64,000 nucleotides of DNA from an uncultured Clostridia bacterium (lineage in GTDB: Bacteria; Bacillota; Clostridia; Oscillospirales; Acutalibacteraceae). Where the stretch lies: positions 1 through 64,000 of the forward strand of contig CANPXF010000004.1 in the NCBI GenBank assembly GCA_947585745.1, read 5' to 3'. Made by a program: the position numbers and the translations under genes. The notes beneath the pieces were generated by a model. The model was not told the DNA's origin. It saw only the letters and a list, made by a program, of their open reading frames with translations, and ran no database searches. Shown here one piece after another: positions 33,840-42,220 of this stretch. Position 1 is the stretch's first letter, and every line of letters starts with the position of its first letter.

Positions 33840-33896
33840 ATGAATATTTTATTAACATTGCTGTTGAGAAGAAATTACAGATTCGGGCGAATGTAA
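33840..33896 (+). CDS. Candidate leader peptide upstream of the sulfhydrylase gene (18 aa)
   Basis: A strong AAGGAGAG RBS and ATG encode MNILLTLLLRRNYRFGRM, then TAA. It lies in the 5' leader, 74 bp before the enzyme gene, in the same relative place as the cysK leader peptide. The Leu-run plus Arg-Arg pattern suggests a regulatory or leader role rather than an enzyme subunit. Confidence 0.45.
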   Translation: MNILLTLLLRRNYRFGRM

Positions 33897-33970
33897 ATCT
33901 CTTTAAATAAGCTTAATATAATAGTTTTACATATAATTAAATTTGTTGATAAAAGAAAGAGGTAATATAA

Positions 33971-35269
33971 ATGAGTACATTAAAAGAAAGAAAATTAAGG
34001 TTTGAAACATTACAGCTTCACGTCGGACAGGAACAGGCTGACCCCGTAACAGACGCAAGAGCGGTTCCGATTTACGCGACGACGTCATATGTATTTCATA
34101 ACAGTCAGCACGCCGCCGACAGATTCGGGCTTCGTGACGCGGGCAATATCTACGGCAGGCTTACAAATCCTACTCAGGATATATTTGAGCAGAGAATATC
34201 AGCGCTTGAGGGCGGAACGGCGGCATTGGCGGTAGCCTCGGGCGCCGCGGCGGTTACATATACAATTCAGGCTCTCGCGGGCGCGGGCGATAATATCGTA
34301 TCCGCAAAAACAATTTACGGCGGTACATACAACCTGCTTGCGCATACTCTTCCGACTTACGGTATCAAAACAACATTTGTCGACCCTGATGAGGAGGGCT
34401 CTTTTGAGAACGCAATAGATGAAAATACAAAAGCAATTTATATTGAAACGCTCGGAAATCCAAACTCAAATCTTATTGATATTGAGAAAGTTGCGGATTT
34501 GGCGCACGCGCATAATATTCCGTTGGTTGTAGACAGCACATTTGCGACGCCTTATCTTTTAAGACCGTTTGAGTACGGCGCTGATATTGTAGTACATTCA
34601 GCTACAAAATTTATCGGCGGTCACGGTACGGCAATCGGCGGTGTAATTGTTGAGAGCGGAAAATTTGACTGGAAAGCGTCAGGAAAGTTTCCGCAGTTTT
34701 CAAAGCCGAACCCGTCATATCACGGAGCGGTGTTTACAGACGCGGCTCCAGGCGCCTCGTTTGTAACGTATATACGGGCAATTTTACTTCGTGACACGGG
34801 AGCGACAATCTCGCCGTTCCACGCTTTTATATTCCTGCAGGGTCTTGAAACGCTCTCGCTCCGAGTTGAGCGCCATACGGAAAACACCAAGAAGGTAATT
34901 GAGTTCCTTAAAAATCATCCTCAGGTTGAAAGCGTAAATCACCCCTCGCTTGACAACTCGCCCTACAAGGCGTTGTACGACAGATATTTTCCAAACGGCG
35001 GAGGTTCAATATTTACATTTGAAATCAAGGGCGACGAGGAAACAGCGAAGAAATTTATTGATAATCTTCAGGTGTTTTCACTTCTTGCTAATGTCGCTGA
35101 CGTAAAATCGCTTGCGATTCACCCTGCCTCTACAACACATTCACAGCTTACGGGCGAGGAGCTTTCAGAGCAGGGAATAAAGCCGAATACAATAAGACTG
35201 TCAATCGGAACGGAGCATATTGACGATATTCTCTTTGACTTACAGGAAGCATTTGACGCAGTAAAATAA
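33971..35269 (+). CDS. O-acetylhomoserine sulfhydrylase / aminocarboxypropyltransferase
   Basis: A 432-residue PLP enzyme of the Cys/Met metabolism family that joins sulfide (or methanethiol) to O-acetylhomoserine to make homocysteine (or methionine). Features are the N-terminal RFETLQLHVGQE.DP, the PLP-lysine region HSATKFIGGHGTAIGG, and the C-terminal HPASTTHSQL. The length fits MetY rather than the shorter MetB/MetC. AGAGGT precedes the ATG. It is in the Rrf2-controlled sulfur block. Confidence 0.93.
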   Translation: MSTLKERKLRFETLQLHVGQEQADPVTDARAVPIYATTSYVFHNSQHAADRFGLRDAGNIYGRLTNPTQDIFEQRISALEGGTAALAVASGAAAVTYTIQALAGAGDNIVSAKTIYGGTYNLLAHTLPTYGIKTTFVDPDEEGSFENAIDENTKAIYIETLGNPNSNLIDIEKVADLAHAHNIPLVVDSTFATPYLLRPFEYGADIVVHSATKFIGGHGTAIGGVIVESGKFDWKASGKFPQFSKPNPSYHGAVFTDAAPGASFVTYIRAILLRDTGATISPFHAFIFLQGLETLSLRVERHTENTKKVIEFLKNHPQVESVNHPSLDNSPYKALYDRYFPNGGGSIFTFEIKGDEETAKKFIDNLQVFSLLANVADVKSLAIHPASTTHSQLTGEELSEQGIKPNTIRLSIGTEHIDDILFDLQEAFDAVK

Positions 35270-35280
35270 CAACATTTTTT

Positions 35281-35317
35281 ATACCGCAGGGCAAAAACGC
35301 ACTGCGGTATTATTTTT
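35281..35317 (+). terminator. Terminator after the sulfhydrylase gene
   Basis: ATACCGCAG (35281-35289) pairs with CTGCGGTAT (35302-35310), followed by TATTTTTG. Confidence 0.8.
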
Positions 35318-35379
35318 GTTTAGGTATTTGTAATTTTTGTTATACGGTTATATAATATAGTCAGAAAAGAGGTATTATT

Positions 35380-35952
35380 ATGGATTTACAAGAATTTATA
35401 AATTTTATGGACAGCAAAAAAGAAGTAATCGCGTTCAGCGAGGTTCATCAGTATATGACTTATCTTTCAAACGAGGCTATGAAAATAACCTGCGAGCTGA
35501 ACAACTCCTATCACACGCCCGAAGAAATAAATGAGCTGATGGAAAAGCTGACAGGGAGAAAATTTCCCGACGGAGCGTATATGTTTCCTCCGTTCTACAC
35601 CGACTGCGGAAAAAATCTGAAAATCGGTGATAATGTATTTATCAATTCGGGTTGCCAGTTTCAGGACCAGGGCGGTATAACTATCGGCGACGGAACGCTT
35701 GTAGGTCCGAAAACCGTGATAGCTACTCTTAATCATTCTATGAATCCCAAAGAGCGCGCCAATCTTTTTCCGAAGCCTGTCGTAATCGGCAAAAATGTAT
35801 GGATAGGAGCAAATGTTACGATTCTTCCGGGAGTAACGATAGGCGACGGGGCTGTAATCGCCGCGGGCGCGGTTGTTAACAGAGATGTTGCGGAGAATAC
35901 AATTGTCGGCGGTGTACCTGCAAAGTTTATAAAAACTATTGAAATCGACTGA
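35380..35952 (+). CDS. Sugar O-acetyltransferase (maltose/galactoside type)
   Basis: A 190-residue left-handed beta-helix acetyltransferase. Hexapeptide repeats (ITIGDGTLVGPKTVI, VVIGKNVWIGANVTILPGVTIGDGAVIAAGAVV) and the His of LNHSM match the LacA/Maa/NodL group, which moves acetyl from CoA to a sugar or similar hydroxyl. The N-terminal helical part is typical. Monocistronic, with AGAGGT upstream. The acceptor is not predictable. Confidence 0.88.
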   Translation: MDLQEFINFMDSKKEVIAFSEVHQYMTYLSNEAMKITCELNNSYHTPEEINELMEKLTGRKFPDGAYMFPPFYTDCGKNLKIGDNVFINSGCQFQDQGGITIGDGTLVGPKTVIATLNHSMNPKERANLFPKPVVIGKNVWIGANVTILPGVTIGDGAVIAAGAVVNRDVAENTIVGGVPAKFIKTIEID

Positions 35953-35984
35953 TATAAATATAGTTGTAAGGTTGATAAAGTTTT

Positions 35985-37379
35985 TTACTCTCGTTTTTCA
36001 TTGAGTTGTTTATAGGTGCGTAAAATTAAGAACAACGCAATAATAAAAGTCAATATGTCAGACATCGGCATAGAATAAAGAACGCCGTCTAATCCGAAAA
36101 AAACAGGAAGCAATAAAGCAAGCCCTACTCCAAATACAATTTCTCTTACCATAGAGAGTAATGTTGACTCTGCCGCTTTTCCCATAGCCTGCAAGAAAAT
36201 GAAACACCCCTTGTTTATACACGCAAAAACTATCATACATAAATATATACGAAATGCTTTTACCGCAAAATCTGTATAATAAATGCTTTCATTTGCGGAG
36301 CCGAAAACAGTTATAAGCTGTTGAGGGAAAAATTCAACAATTATCAAAGCTATTGCGCCGACAATCGTTTCTGCAATAAGTAATTTTGTAAATAAATTTT
36401 TTACTCTGTTTTTTAATTTTGCGCCGATATTGTAGCCTACAATAGGAATACAACCCGCCGCCATACCGACAACTATAGAGATTACTATTTGAAAGAATTT
36501 CATAACAATACCGACTACAGCCATAGGAATTTGAGCAAATTGCTCTTGTTTGAAAATCGGGTCTAACGCGCCGTATTTTCGTATCATATTGTTAATGGCA
36601 GCCATAGCGGCAACTAAAGAAATCTGTGACAAAAAACTGCAAATTCCCAGTACAATTGTTTTTCTTGAAATACTCGGGTTTATGAGATAATCTGTTTTTG
36701 CAGGCTTGACTGTTTTCATATTGAATAAAAACCAAATTGACAAAACAAAAGTAATAATTTGTCCGATTACGGTAGCTGTTGCCGCGCCCATCATTCCCCA
36801 CTTGAAAGTAAAAATGAAAATCGGGTCAAGAATGATATTGGAAACGGCGCCTGCCAGAGTAGACATCATTGCGAATTTTGGGCTTCCGTCAGCCCTGATA
36901 ATAGGGTTCATAGCCTGGCCGAGCATATAAAAGGGAATACCAAGTGAAATATAAAAAAAGTATTCTTTTGAATACTTAAAGGTTTCCGAATTTACCGTAC
37001 CGCCGAATATGGAAATAATTTGGTCGCTGAAAATGAGGTAAACAGCGCATAAGATTAAACTGCTGACAAGTATAAGCACAACTGAATTGCCTACGCTTTT
37101 TTTCGCTTTATCGGGTTCGTTTTTTCCTAAACATAGACTTACAAAGGCGCAACACCCGTCGCCTATCATTACCGAAACAGCAAGAGCAATTACAGTCAGC
37201 GGAAATACGACCGTATTTGCGGCGTTGCCGTATGAACCGAGATACGAGGCGTTTGCTATAAATATCTGGTCAACAATGTTATAAAGCGCTCCTACCAAAA
37301 GAGAGATAATACAGGGAACAGCATATTTTTTCATCAGTTTTCCTATGCGTTCTGCTCCTAAAAATTGATTTGTTTCCAT
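35985..37379 (-). CDS. MATE family efflux transporter
   Basis: A membrane protein of 464 residues with twelve helices of the MATE/DinF type, expelling cationic drugs or metabolites using Na+ or H+. The two homologous halves are visible (VDQIFIANASYLGSYGNAAN in the first, CIPIVGYNIGAKLKNRVKNL in the second). I set the start at ATG 37379 (METNQFLG) with AAAGGACG seven bases upstream; a longer frame from 37451 is unlikely. Confidence 0.92.
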   Translation of the reverse strand: METNQFLGAERIGKLMKKYAVPCIISLLVGALYNIVDQIFIANASYLGSYGNAANTVVFPLTVIALAVSVMIGDGCCAFVSLCLGKNEPDKAKKSVGNSVVLILVSSLILCAVYLIFSDQIISIFGGTVNSETFKYSKEYFFYISLGIPFYMLGQAMNPIIRADGSPKFAMMSTLAGAVSNIILDPIFIFTFKWGMMGAATATVIGQIITFVLSIWFLFNMKTVKPAKTDYLINPSISRKTIVLGICSFLSQISLVAAMAAINNMIRKYGALDPIFKQEQFAQIPMAVVGIVMKFFQIVISIVVGMAAGCIPIVGYNIGAKLKNRVKNLFTKLLIAETIVGAIALIIVEFFPQQLITVFGSANESIYYTDFAVKAFRIYLCMIVFACINKGCFIFLQAMGKAAESTLLSMVREIVFGVGLALLLPVFFGLDGVLYSMPMSDILTFIIALFLILRTYKQLNEKRE

Positions 37380-37530
37380 TCGATTTCGTCCTTTCATAAA
37401 AATGGCGTGCAGCCTATCTTTTGCCGGATTTACACCAATGGCTACACGCATTAAATATTTGAATATAGTTTCAAAACGGGATAAAATTTAATCTTTTTAT
37501 CCGTTGATAATTATATTGTTTTACATAAAA

Positions 37531-37580
37531 ATAAACGCGTGGCAATTAACTGGATTTACGCAATCTTGCCACACGTTTAT
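37531..37580. repeat. Long inverted repeat between divergent genes
   Basis: ATAAACGCGTGGCAA (37531-37545) pairs with 37566-37580, one mismatch, around a 20-base loop, and is followed by an AT/T-rich run. It could terminate a small RNA or serve as a regulatory site. The gap 37,380-37,746 holds no gene. Confidence 0.5.
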
Positions 37581-37746
37581 ATATATATTATTATTTTTAT
37601 TTTAAAATGTCAAAGGTATTTTTCAACAAATATTGTTAATATAATCATTAAAAATTATTAGTTAAAATATATTAATATCATAATAGACAAAATTCTTTCA
37701 GTTTGATATAATTTTTATGTAATACAAATTTCAACGGAGGTAATTT

Positions 37747-38364
37747 ATGAAAGTTTTAATGATTAACGGAAGTCCCAGAAAGAACGGGAACACTTCTGTC
37801 GCGCTCAGAGAAATTGAAAATATTTTTTCCGAAAGCGGTGTTGAATTTGAAACAATACAAATCGGGAATCAGGATATACGGGGCTGTATCGCCTGCGGAA
37901 GTTGCTTTAAAAACGGCAGGTGCGTTTTTAATGATATTGTAAACGAAATTGCGAAGAAATTTGAAGAGGCTGACGGTTTAGTTGTCGCAAGTCCGGTATA
38001 TTACGCTTCCGCAAACCCGACGCTTGTTGCCCTTTTGGACAGATTGTTTTACAGTACCGGTTTTGATAAAACGATGAAAGTCGGAGCGAGCGTCGTCTGC
38101 GCAAGGCGCGGAGGCTGTTCGGCAACCTTTGACGAGTTAAATAAATTCTTCACAATTTCAGGTATGCCGATAGTTTCAAGCCAGTATTGGAACAGTGTCC
38201 ACGGACGTGAAAAGGGAGAGGCTGAGCTTGACGAGGAAGGCTTGCAGACAATGCGTATTCTTGCTAAGAATATGATTTTTCTGATGAAAAGTATAGCTCT
38301 CGGAAAAGAGCAATTCGGACTGCCCGAAAAAGAGCCGTGGACGCCGACGCATTTTATCAGATAA
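37747..38364 (+). CDS. NADPH-dependent FMN reductase / iron-sulfur flavoprotein-like
   Basis: A 205-residue flavodoxin-fold protein. INGSPRKNGNTS binds the FMN phosphate, CIACGSCFKNGRC is a cysteine cluster of the iron-sulfur flavoprotein type (spacing CX2CX5C here), and ASPVYYASANPTLVALLDR is the conserved flavin loop. It probably acts as an electron-transfer or quinone/disulfide reductase in the cytoplasm. GGAGGT precedes the ATG. Physiological acceptor unknown. Confidence 0.88.
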   Translation: MKVLMINGSPRKNGNTSVALREIENIFSESGVEFETIQIGNQDIRGCIACGSCFKNGRCVFNDIVNEIAKKFEEADGLVVASPVYYASANPTLVALLDRLFYSTGFDKTMKVGASVVCARRGGCSATFDELNKFFTISGMPIVSSQYWNSVHGREKGEAELDEEGLQTMRILAKNMIFLMKSIALGKEQFGLPEKEPWTPTHFIR

Positions 38365-38388
38365 ACAGGTTTTTATACAAAAAGAAAA

Positions 38389-38412
38389 AACTCCCGATTT
38401 TAATCGGGAGTT
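38389..38412. terminator. Bidirectional terminator
   Basis: AACTCCCGATT/AATCGGGAGTT stem (38389-38399 with 38402-38412) with A-run before it. It lies between the convergent flavoprotein and DtxR-type genes and includes the stop codon of the latter. Confidence 0.7.
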
Positions 38413-38810
38413 AAATTCTGTTTACAGCCGTCGCATCCTCGGCAACGGCGTCCGCTGTATTTTTGTTTAATCGCTGAGAATGTTTCGTCGGAAAGTACGT
38501 GTTCAATTCTGCACGCGTCCGCCATAGCCGTTTCACGGTTTACACCTAAATCTTCAAGCCATTCTGAAATAAACTCGTGGCGTTCGTAAATTTTTTCGGC
38601 AATTTTATCTCCTTTTTCCGTCAGGGTGATATAACCGTCGCTGTCCATATTTATATAGCCGTTTTCTCTGAGCTTTTTCATAGCTACGCTTACGCTCGGC
38701 TTGCTAAGGCGCATATGCTTTACAATGTCAATTGAGCGTACACGCTCTTTCGATTGGTTTAAAACAAGTATAGTTTCCAGATAATCTTCGGAAGACTCTT
38801 GTATTTTCAT
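38400..38810 (-). CDS. DtxR/MntR family metal-dependent regulator
   Basis: A 136-residue winged-helix regulator (MKIQESSEDYLETILVLNQ; KHMRLSKPSVSVAMKKLRENGYI; LTEKGDKIAEKIYERHEFISEWLEDLGV) that senses Mn2+ or Fe2+ and represses metal uptake genes. The tail carries GRRCRGCDGCKQN. I use ATG 38810 because GAGGTG lies nine bases upstream and this matches the family start; a frame from 38840 is longer by ten residues. No metal transporter is beside it, so it acts at a distance. Confidence 0.87.
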   Translation of the reverse strand: MKIQESSEDYLETILVLNQSKERVRSIDIVKHMRLSKPSVSVAMKKLRENGYINMDSDGYITLTEKGDKIAEKIYERHEFISEWLEDLGVNRETAMADACRIEHVLSDETFSAIKQKYSGRRCRGCDGCKQNLTPD

Positions 38811-38937
38811 AGCTTTTTGCACCTCTGAATTTAGTTTCATATTATTATAATACCATAACAGTTATAAAAATACAAATCCAACTTGATAATTTTTACAAAA
38901 TAATATAAAATAGTCCTATGAAGAAAGGGTGGTTAAT

Positions 38938-39456
38938 TTGAAAAATCCTATTGTTACAATTAAAATGAATAACGGAAAAACAATAAAAGCGGAGCTTTAC
39001 CCCGAAATTGCTCCGAATACCGTTAATAATTTTATAAGCCTTATTAATAAGGGCTATTATGACGGACTGACTTTTCACCGTGTAATTTACGGATTTATGA
39101 TTCAGGGAGGTTGCCCCGAGGGAACGGGAATGGGCAATCCCGGATATTCGATTAAAGGCGAGTTTATTCAGAACGGTTTTCCGAATACTTTAAAGCACAC
39201 CGAGGGCGTGCTCTCAATGGCGCGTTCGATGATGCCCGACAGCGCGGGCTCGCAATTCTTTATTATGCACAAGTCTGCTCCCCACCTCGACGGACAGTAC
39301 GCCTCATTCGGAAAGGTTATCGAGGGTATAGACGTTGTTGATGAAATAGCGCAGTGCGATACCGATTTTTCAGACAAGCCTTTAGACCCTCAGATTATGG
39401 AAAAGGTTACCGTTGAAACATTCGGGGAAGAGTATCCCGAGCCGGAGAAAGTGTAG
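38938..39456 (+). CDS. Peptidyl-prolyl cis-trans isomerase (cyclophilin)
   Basis: A small cytoplasmic cyclophilin of about 172 residues; no signal peptide. Conserved FHRVIYGFMIQGG, GSQFFIMHKSAPHLDGQYASFGKVIEG. TTG at 38938 fits the AAAGGGTGG upstream better than the GTG at 38929. It lies 6 bp before galE and is probably co-transcribed. Confidence 0.94.
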   Translation: MKNPIVTIKMNNGKTIKAELYPEIAPNTVNNFISLINKGYYDGLTFHRVIYGFMIQGGCPEGTGMGNPGYSIKGEFIQNGFPNTLKHTEGVLSMARSMMPDSAGSQFFIMHKSAPHLDGQYASFGKVIEGIDVVDEIAQCDTDFSDKPLDPQIMEKVTVETFGEEYPEPEKV

Positions 39457-39462
39457 GTTAAT

Positions 39463-40473
39463 ATGAAGGTATTACTGACAGGCGGTGCGGGATATATCGG
39501 CTCCCACACCTGTATCGAGCTTATAAACGCGGGGCATACTCCCGTTATTGCCGATAATTACGACAACAGCTGTCCCGAGGCTGTAAAGCGCGTCGAAGAA
39601 ATTACGGGAAAAAGCGTTCCCGTTTATGAAATTGACGTTTGCGACAAGTCTGCGGTCGATAAGATGTTCAGCGAAAATGACTTTGACGCGGTTATTCATT
39701 TCGCGGGACTTAAAGCGGTGGGTGAAAGCTGTGAAATTCCGCTTAAATATTACAGAAACAACCTCGACTCAACTCTTGTGCTCCTTGAAGTTATGGAGAA
39801 ATACGGGGTTAATAACTTCGTTTTCAGCTCTTCGGCGACGGTTTACGGTATTCCCGAAACAGTACCCCTCGTTGAGGGTATGCCGACAGGCTGTACCAAT
39901 CCTTACGGCTGGACAAAGCTTATGAATGAGCAGATTTTAACCGACGCGTCTAAGGCGAATAAAAACCTTTCGGTTGTTTTATTAAGGTATTTTAATCCAA
40001 TCGGCGCTCACGAGAGCGGACGTATCGGCGAGGACCCGAACGGAATACCGAATAATCTTATGCCGTATATCACGCAGGTTGCCGCGGGAAAGTTAAAGGA
40101 GCTCGGCGTTTTCGGAAACGATTATCCCACGCACGACGGTACAGGCGTAAGAGATTATATCCACGTTGTTGACCTTGCGAACGCTCACGTTAAGGCGCTT
40201 GATTACGCCGCTAAAAATAAAGGAACCGAGATTTTTAATATCGGTACGGGAACAGGCTACAGCGTTTTGGATATTGTAACCGCGTTTATGAAGGTAAACA
40301 ATCTCACAATTCCCTATGTAATCAAACCCCGCCGCAGCGGGGATATAGCAGAATGTTACGCTAATCCCGAAAAGGCGGAGAAAATTTTAGGCTGGAAGGC
40401 AGAAAGAAATCTCGAGGATATGTGCCGTGACAGCTGGAATTGGCAGAGTAAAAACAAAAATGGTTACAAATAA
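39463..40473 (+). CDS. galE: UDP-glucose 4-epimerase
   Basis: A 336-residue SDR enzyme that interconverts UDP-glucose and UDP-galactose (Leloir pathway, surface sugars). NAD-binding GGAGYIGSH at the N-terminus, catalytic Ser in SSSATVYG and Tyr/Lys in NPYGWTK, and HDGTGVRDYIHVVDLA. Full length. It follows the cyclophilin gene by 6 bp. Confidence 0.96.
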   Translation: MKVLLTGGAGYIGSHTCIELINAGHTPVIADNYDNSCPEAVKRVEEITGKSVPVYEIDVCDKSAVDKMFSENDFDAVIHFAGLKAVGESCEIPLKYYRNNLDSTLVLLEVMEKYGVNNFVFSSSATVYGIPETVPLVEGMPTGCTNPYGWTKLMNEQILTDASKANKNLSVVLLRYFNPIGAHESGRIGEDPNGIPNNLMPYITQVAAGKLKELGVFGNDYPTHDGTGVRDYIHVVDLANAHVKALDYAAKNKGTEIFNIGTGTGYSVLDIVTAFMKVNNLTIPYVIKPRRSGDIAECYANPEKAEKILGWKAERNLEDMCRDSWNWQSKNKNGYK

Positions 40474-40622
40474 TTATTTTTCTTTTATAAAAAAATAATT
40501 TTCTTTTACAATATTGTTACCGAACAAAAAATTATTGTTACGGCGCTTGACTTTTTTCTTCCTGCGAATTATAATTAAGTTCCATTTGGATGATGTGTGT
40601 GAAAAACGGAGGAAAAAAGAAT

Positions 40623-40802
40623 ATGTTTCAAAAACATATTAAGGCAGTTAGTCTTGTGCTTGTACTCTGCCTTATTGCAGTGATGTTTTTTACCGCTAAC
40701 CTGCTCGGAAGCGGTATTGAGGGTTCAAGCCCCGTGGTTCTGCTTTTATTTGTAGCAATCGCGTGCGTGCCTGTTTTCCTCGCTCACGAAAAGCACGATT
40801 GA
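40623..40802 (+). CDS. Small membrane protein (59 aa)
   Basis: ATG 40623 with GGAGG eleven bases upstream encodes two hydrophobic helices (VSLVLVLCLIAVMFFTANLL and SPVVLLLFVAIACVPVFLA) and a HEKHD tail. Not recognised. It is followed by its own terminator, which supports a real transcript. Confidence 0.6.
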   Translation: MFQKHIKAVSLVLVLCLIAVMFFTANLLGSGIEGSSPVVLLLFVAIACVPVFLAHEKHD

Positions 40803-40836
40803 TACTAAACGTGAAATTATAAATGTTTAGTAAAAG

Positions 40837-40866
40837 ACGGTTGTCGAAAGACAACCGTTTTCTTTT
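40837..40866 (+). terminator. Terminator after the small membrane gene
   Basis: ACGGTTGTC (40837-40845), GAAA loop, GACAACCGT (40850-40858), then TTTTCTTTTTA. Confidence 0.85.
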
Positions 40867-40934
40867 TATACTACTTTATTTTGAATTTATAGTGTGGTAT
40901 AATTAATTGATTTTATTGAATTGGAGAGATTAGT

Positions 40935-41723
40935 TTGGCTAAGGTGGTACCGCTTTTTTCGGGAAGCAGTGGTAACAGCTATTACATAGGCTCCTCGGGA
41001 GAGGGAGTTTTAATCGACGCGGGAAGAAGCTGTAAACAGCTTGAAAGCGCGCTCGACCTCAATAACATAGATATACGCTCGATAGGCGCAGTTTTTATAA
41101 CGCACGAGCACAGCGACCATTGCCAGGGACTTAGGGTGTTTGCAAAAAAACACAATCTTAAAATTTACGCGTCCGAGGGAACCTTAGAGGCTATGGAGGA
41201 GAAAAACTATATCTGCCCCGAGAATATCACTGATGTGATATACGACAGAATTTCAATAGGTAATATGCAGGTTGTCCGATGCGATACGCCTCACGACGCG
41301 AGGGAGAGCTGTTGCTTTCAGGTTGCGACGGCCGACGGGCGAAAAGCGACAATTGCTACCGATATGGGCGTTATGACCGACCCTGTCCGCAGGCTTATTT
41401 GTGAAAGCAATTTCGCTGTAGTTGAATCGAATCACGATATAAATATGTTAAAATTCGGCGCGTATCCTCCGAATGTCAAAGCGAGGATTTTATCCGAAAA
41501 GGGACACCTCTGCAACGACGCCTGCGCCGAGGAACTTTGCGGTTTTATCCGAGGCGGAAATTTCAGAATAATGCTCGGTCATATATCCGAAAATAACAAT
41601 ACTCCCAAGCTTGCGCTTAATACAAGCCTTTCCGTACTTTCGGAGAACGGAATGAAACGCAATATTGATTTCACATTGGAAACAGTACCCTGCGAAACGC
41701 AGGGTAAGTCAATAATATTTTGA
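40935..41723 (+). CDS. MBL-fold metallohydrolase (YycJ/WalJ-like)
   Basis: A 262-residue metallo-beta-lactamase-fold protein from TTG (GGAGAG upstream). HEHSDH near residues 57-62 and further His/Asp ligands (D138 region ATDMGV, H185 NHDINML, GHIS) bind two metals. The family acts as a nuclease or phosphodiesterase linked to cell-wall regulation or DNA-replication coordination in Firmicutes. Adjacent to rlmH, as in many Firmicutes (6 bp gap). Confidence 0.9.
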   Translation: MAKVVPLFSGSSGNSYYIGSSGEGVLIDAGRSCKQLESALDLNNIDIRSIGAVFITHEHSDHCQGLRVFAKKHNLKIYASEGTLEAMEEKNYICPENITDVIYDRISIGNMQVVRCDTPHDARESCCFQVATADGRKATIATDMGVMTDPVRRLICESNFAVVESNHDINMLKFGAYPPNVKARILSEKGHLCNDACAEELCGFIRGGNFRIMLGHISENNNTPKLALNTSLSVLSENGMKRNIDFTLETVPCETQGKSIIF

Positions 41724-41729
41724 GGAATT

Positions 41730-42212
41730 ATGCTGACTGTAAATTTAATTTGTATCGGGAAGATTAAGAAAAAATATTGGACGGACGCCATATTTGAGTA
41801 TAAAAAACGGCTTTCGGCGTTTTGTAAATTTAATATCATCGAAATTGATGAGGAAAAAACATTTAACAATCCAAATTCTTCGCAGATTAATTCCATTTTA
41901 AACGCGGAGGGAAAGCGGATTTTAAATTCAATATCAAAGGGTTCAAGCGTTATCTCGATGTGTATTGAGGGAAAACAGCTCACATCGCCCGAGCTTGCGA
42001 AAAAACTCGGCGATATTACGCTTAACGGAAAAAGCTCCGTTGATTTTATAATCGGCGGAAGCTGGGGCTTGAGCGATGAGGTTAAAGCAAAAAGCGATTT
42101 CAAGCTTTCAATGAGCAAGATGACGTTTCCCCATCAGATGGCGCGCGTTGTACTCACAGAACAAATTTACAGGGCGTTTGAAATTTTAAACAACGGCAAA
42201 TATCATAAGTAG
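41730..42212 (+). CDS. rlmH: 23S rRNA (pseudouridine1915-N3)-methyltransferase
   Basis: A 160-residue SPOUT methyltransferase (RlmH). The knot region FIIGGSWGLSDEV and MTFPHQMARVVLTEQIYRAF...YHK are the family signature. It modifies helix 69 of 23S rRNA. It sits between the MBL and rqcH genes with short gaps, indicating an operon. Confidence 0.96.
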   Translation: MLTVNLICIGKIKKKYWTDAIFEYKKRLSAFCKFNIIEIDEEKTFNNPNSSQINSILNAEGKRILNSISKGSSVISMCIEGKQLTSPELAKKLGDITLNGKSSVDFIIGGSWGLSDEVKAKSDFKLSMSKMTFPHQMARVVLTEQIYRAFEILNNGKYHK

Positions 42213-42220
42213 GTGATTTT

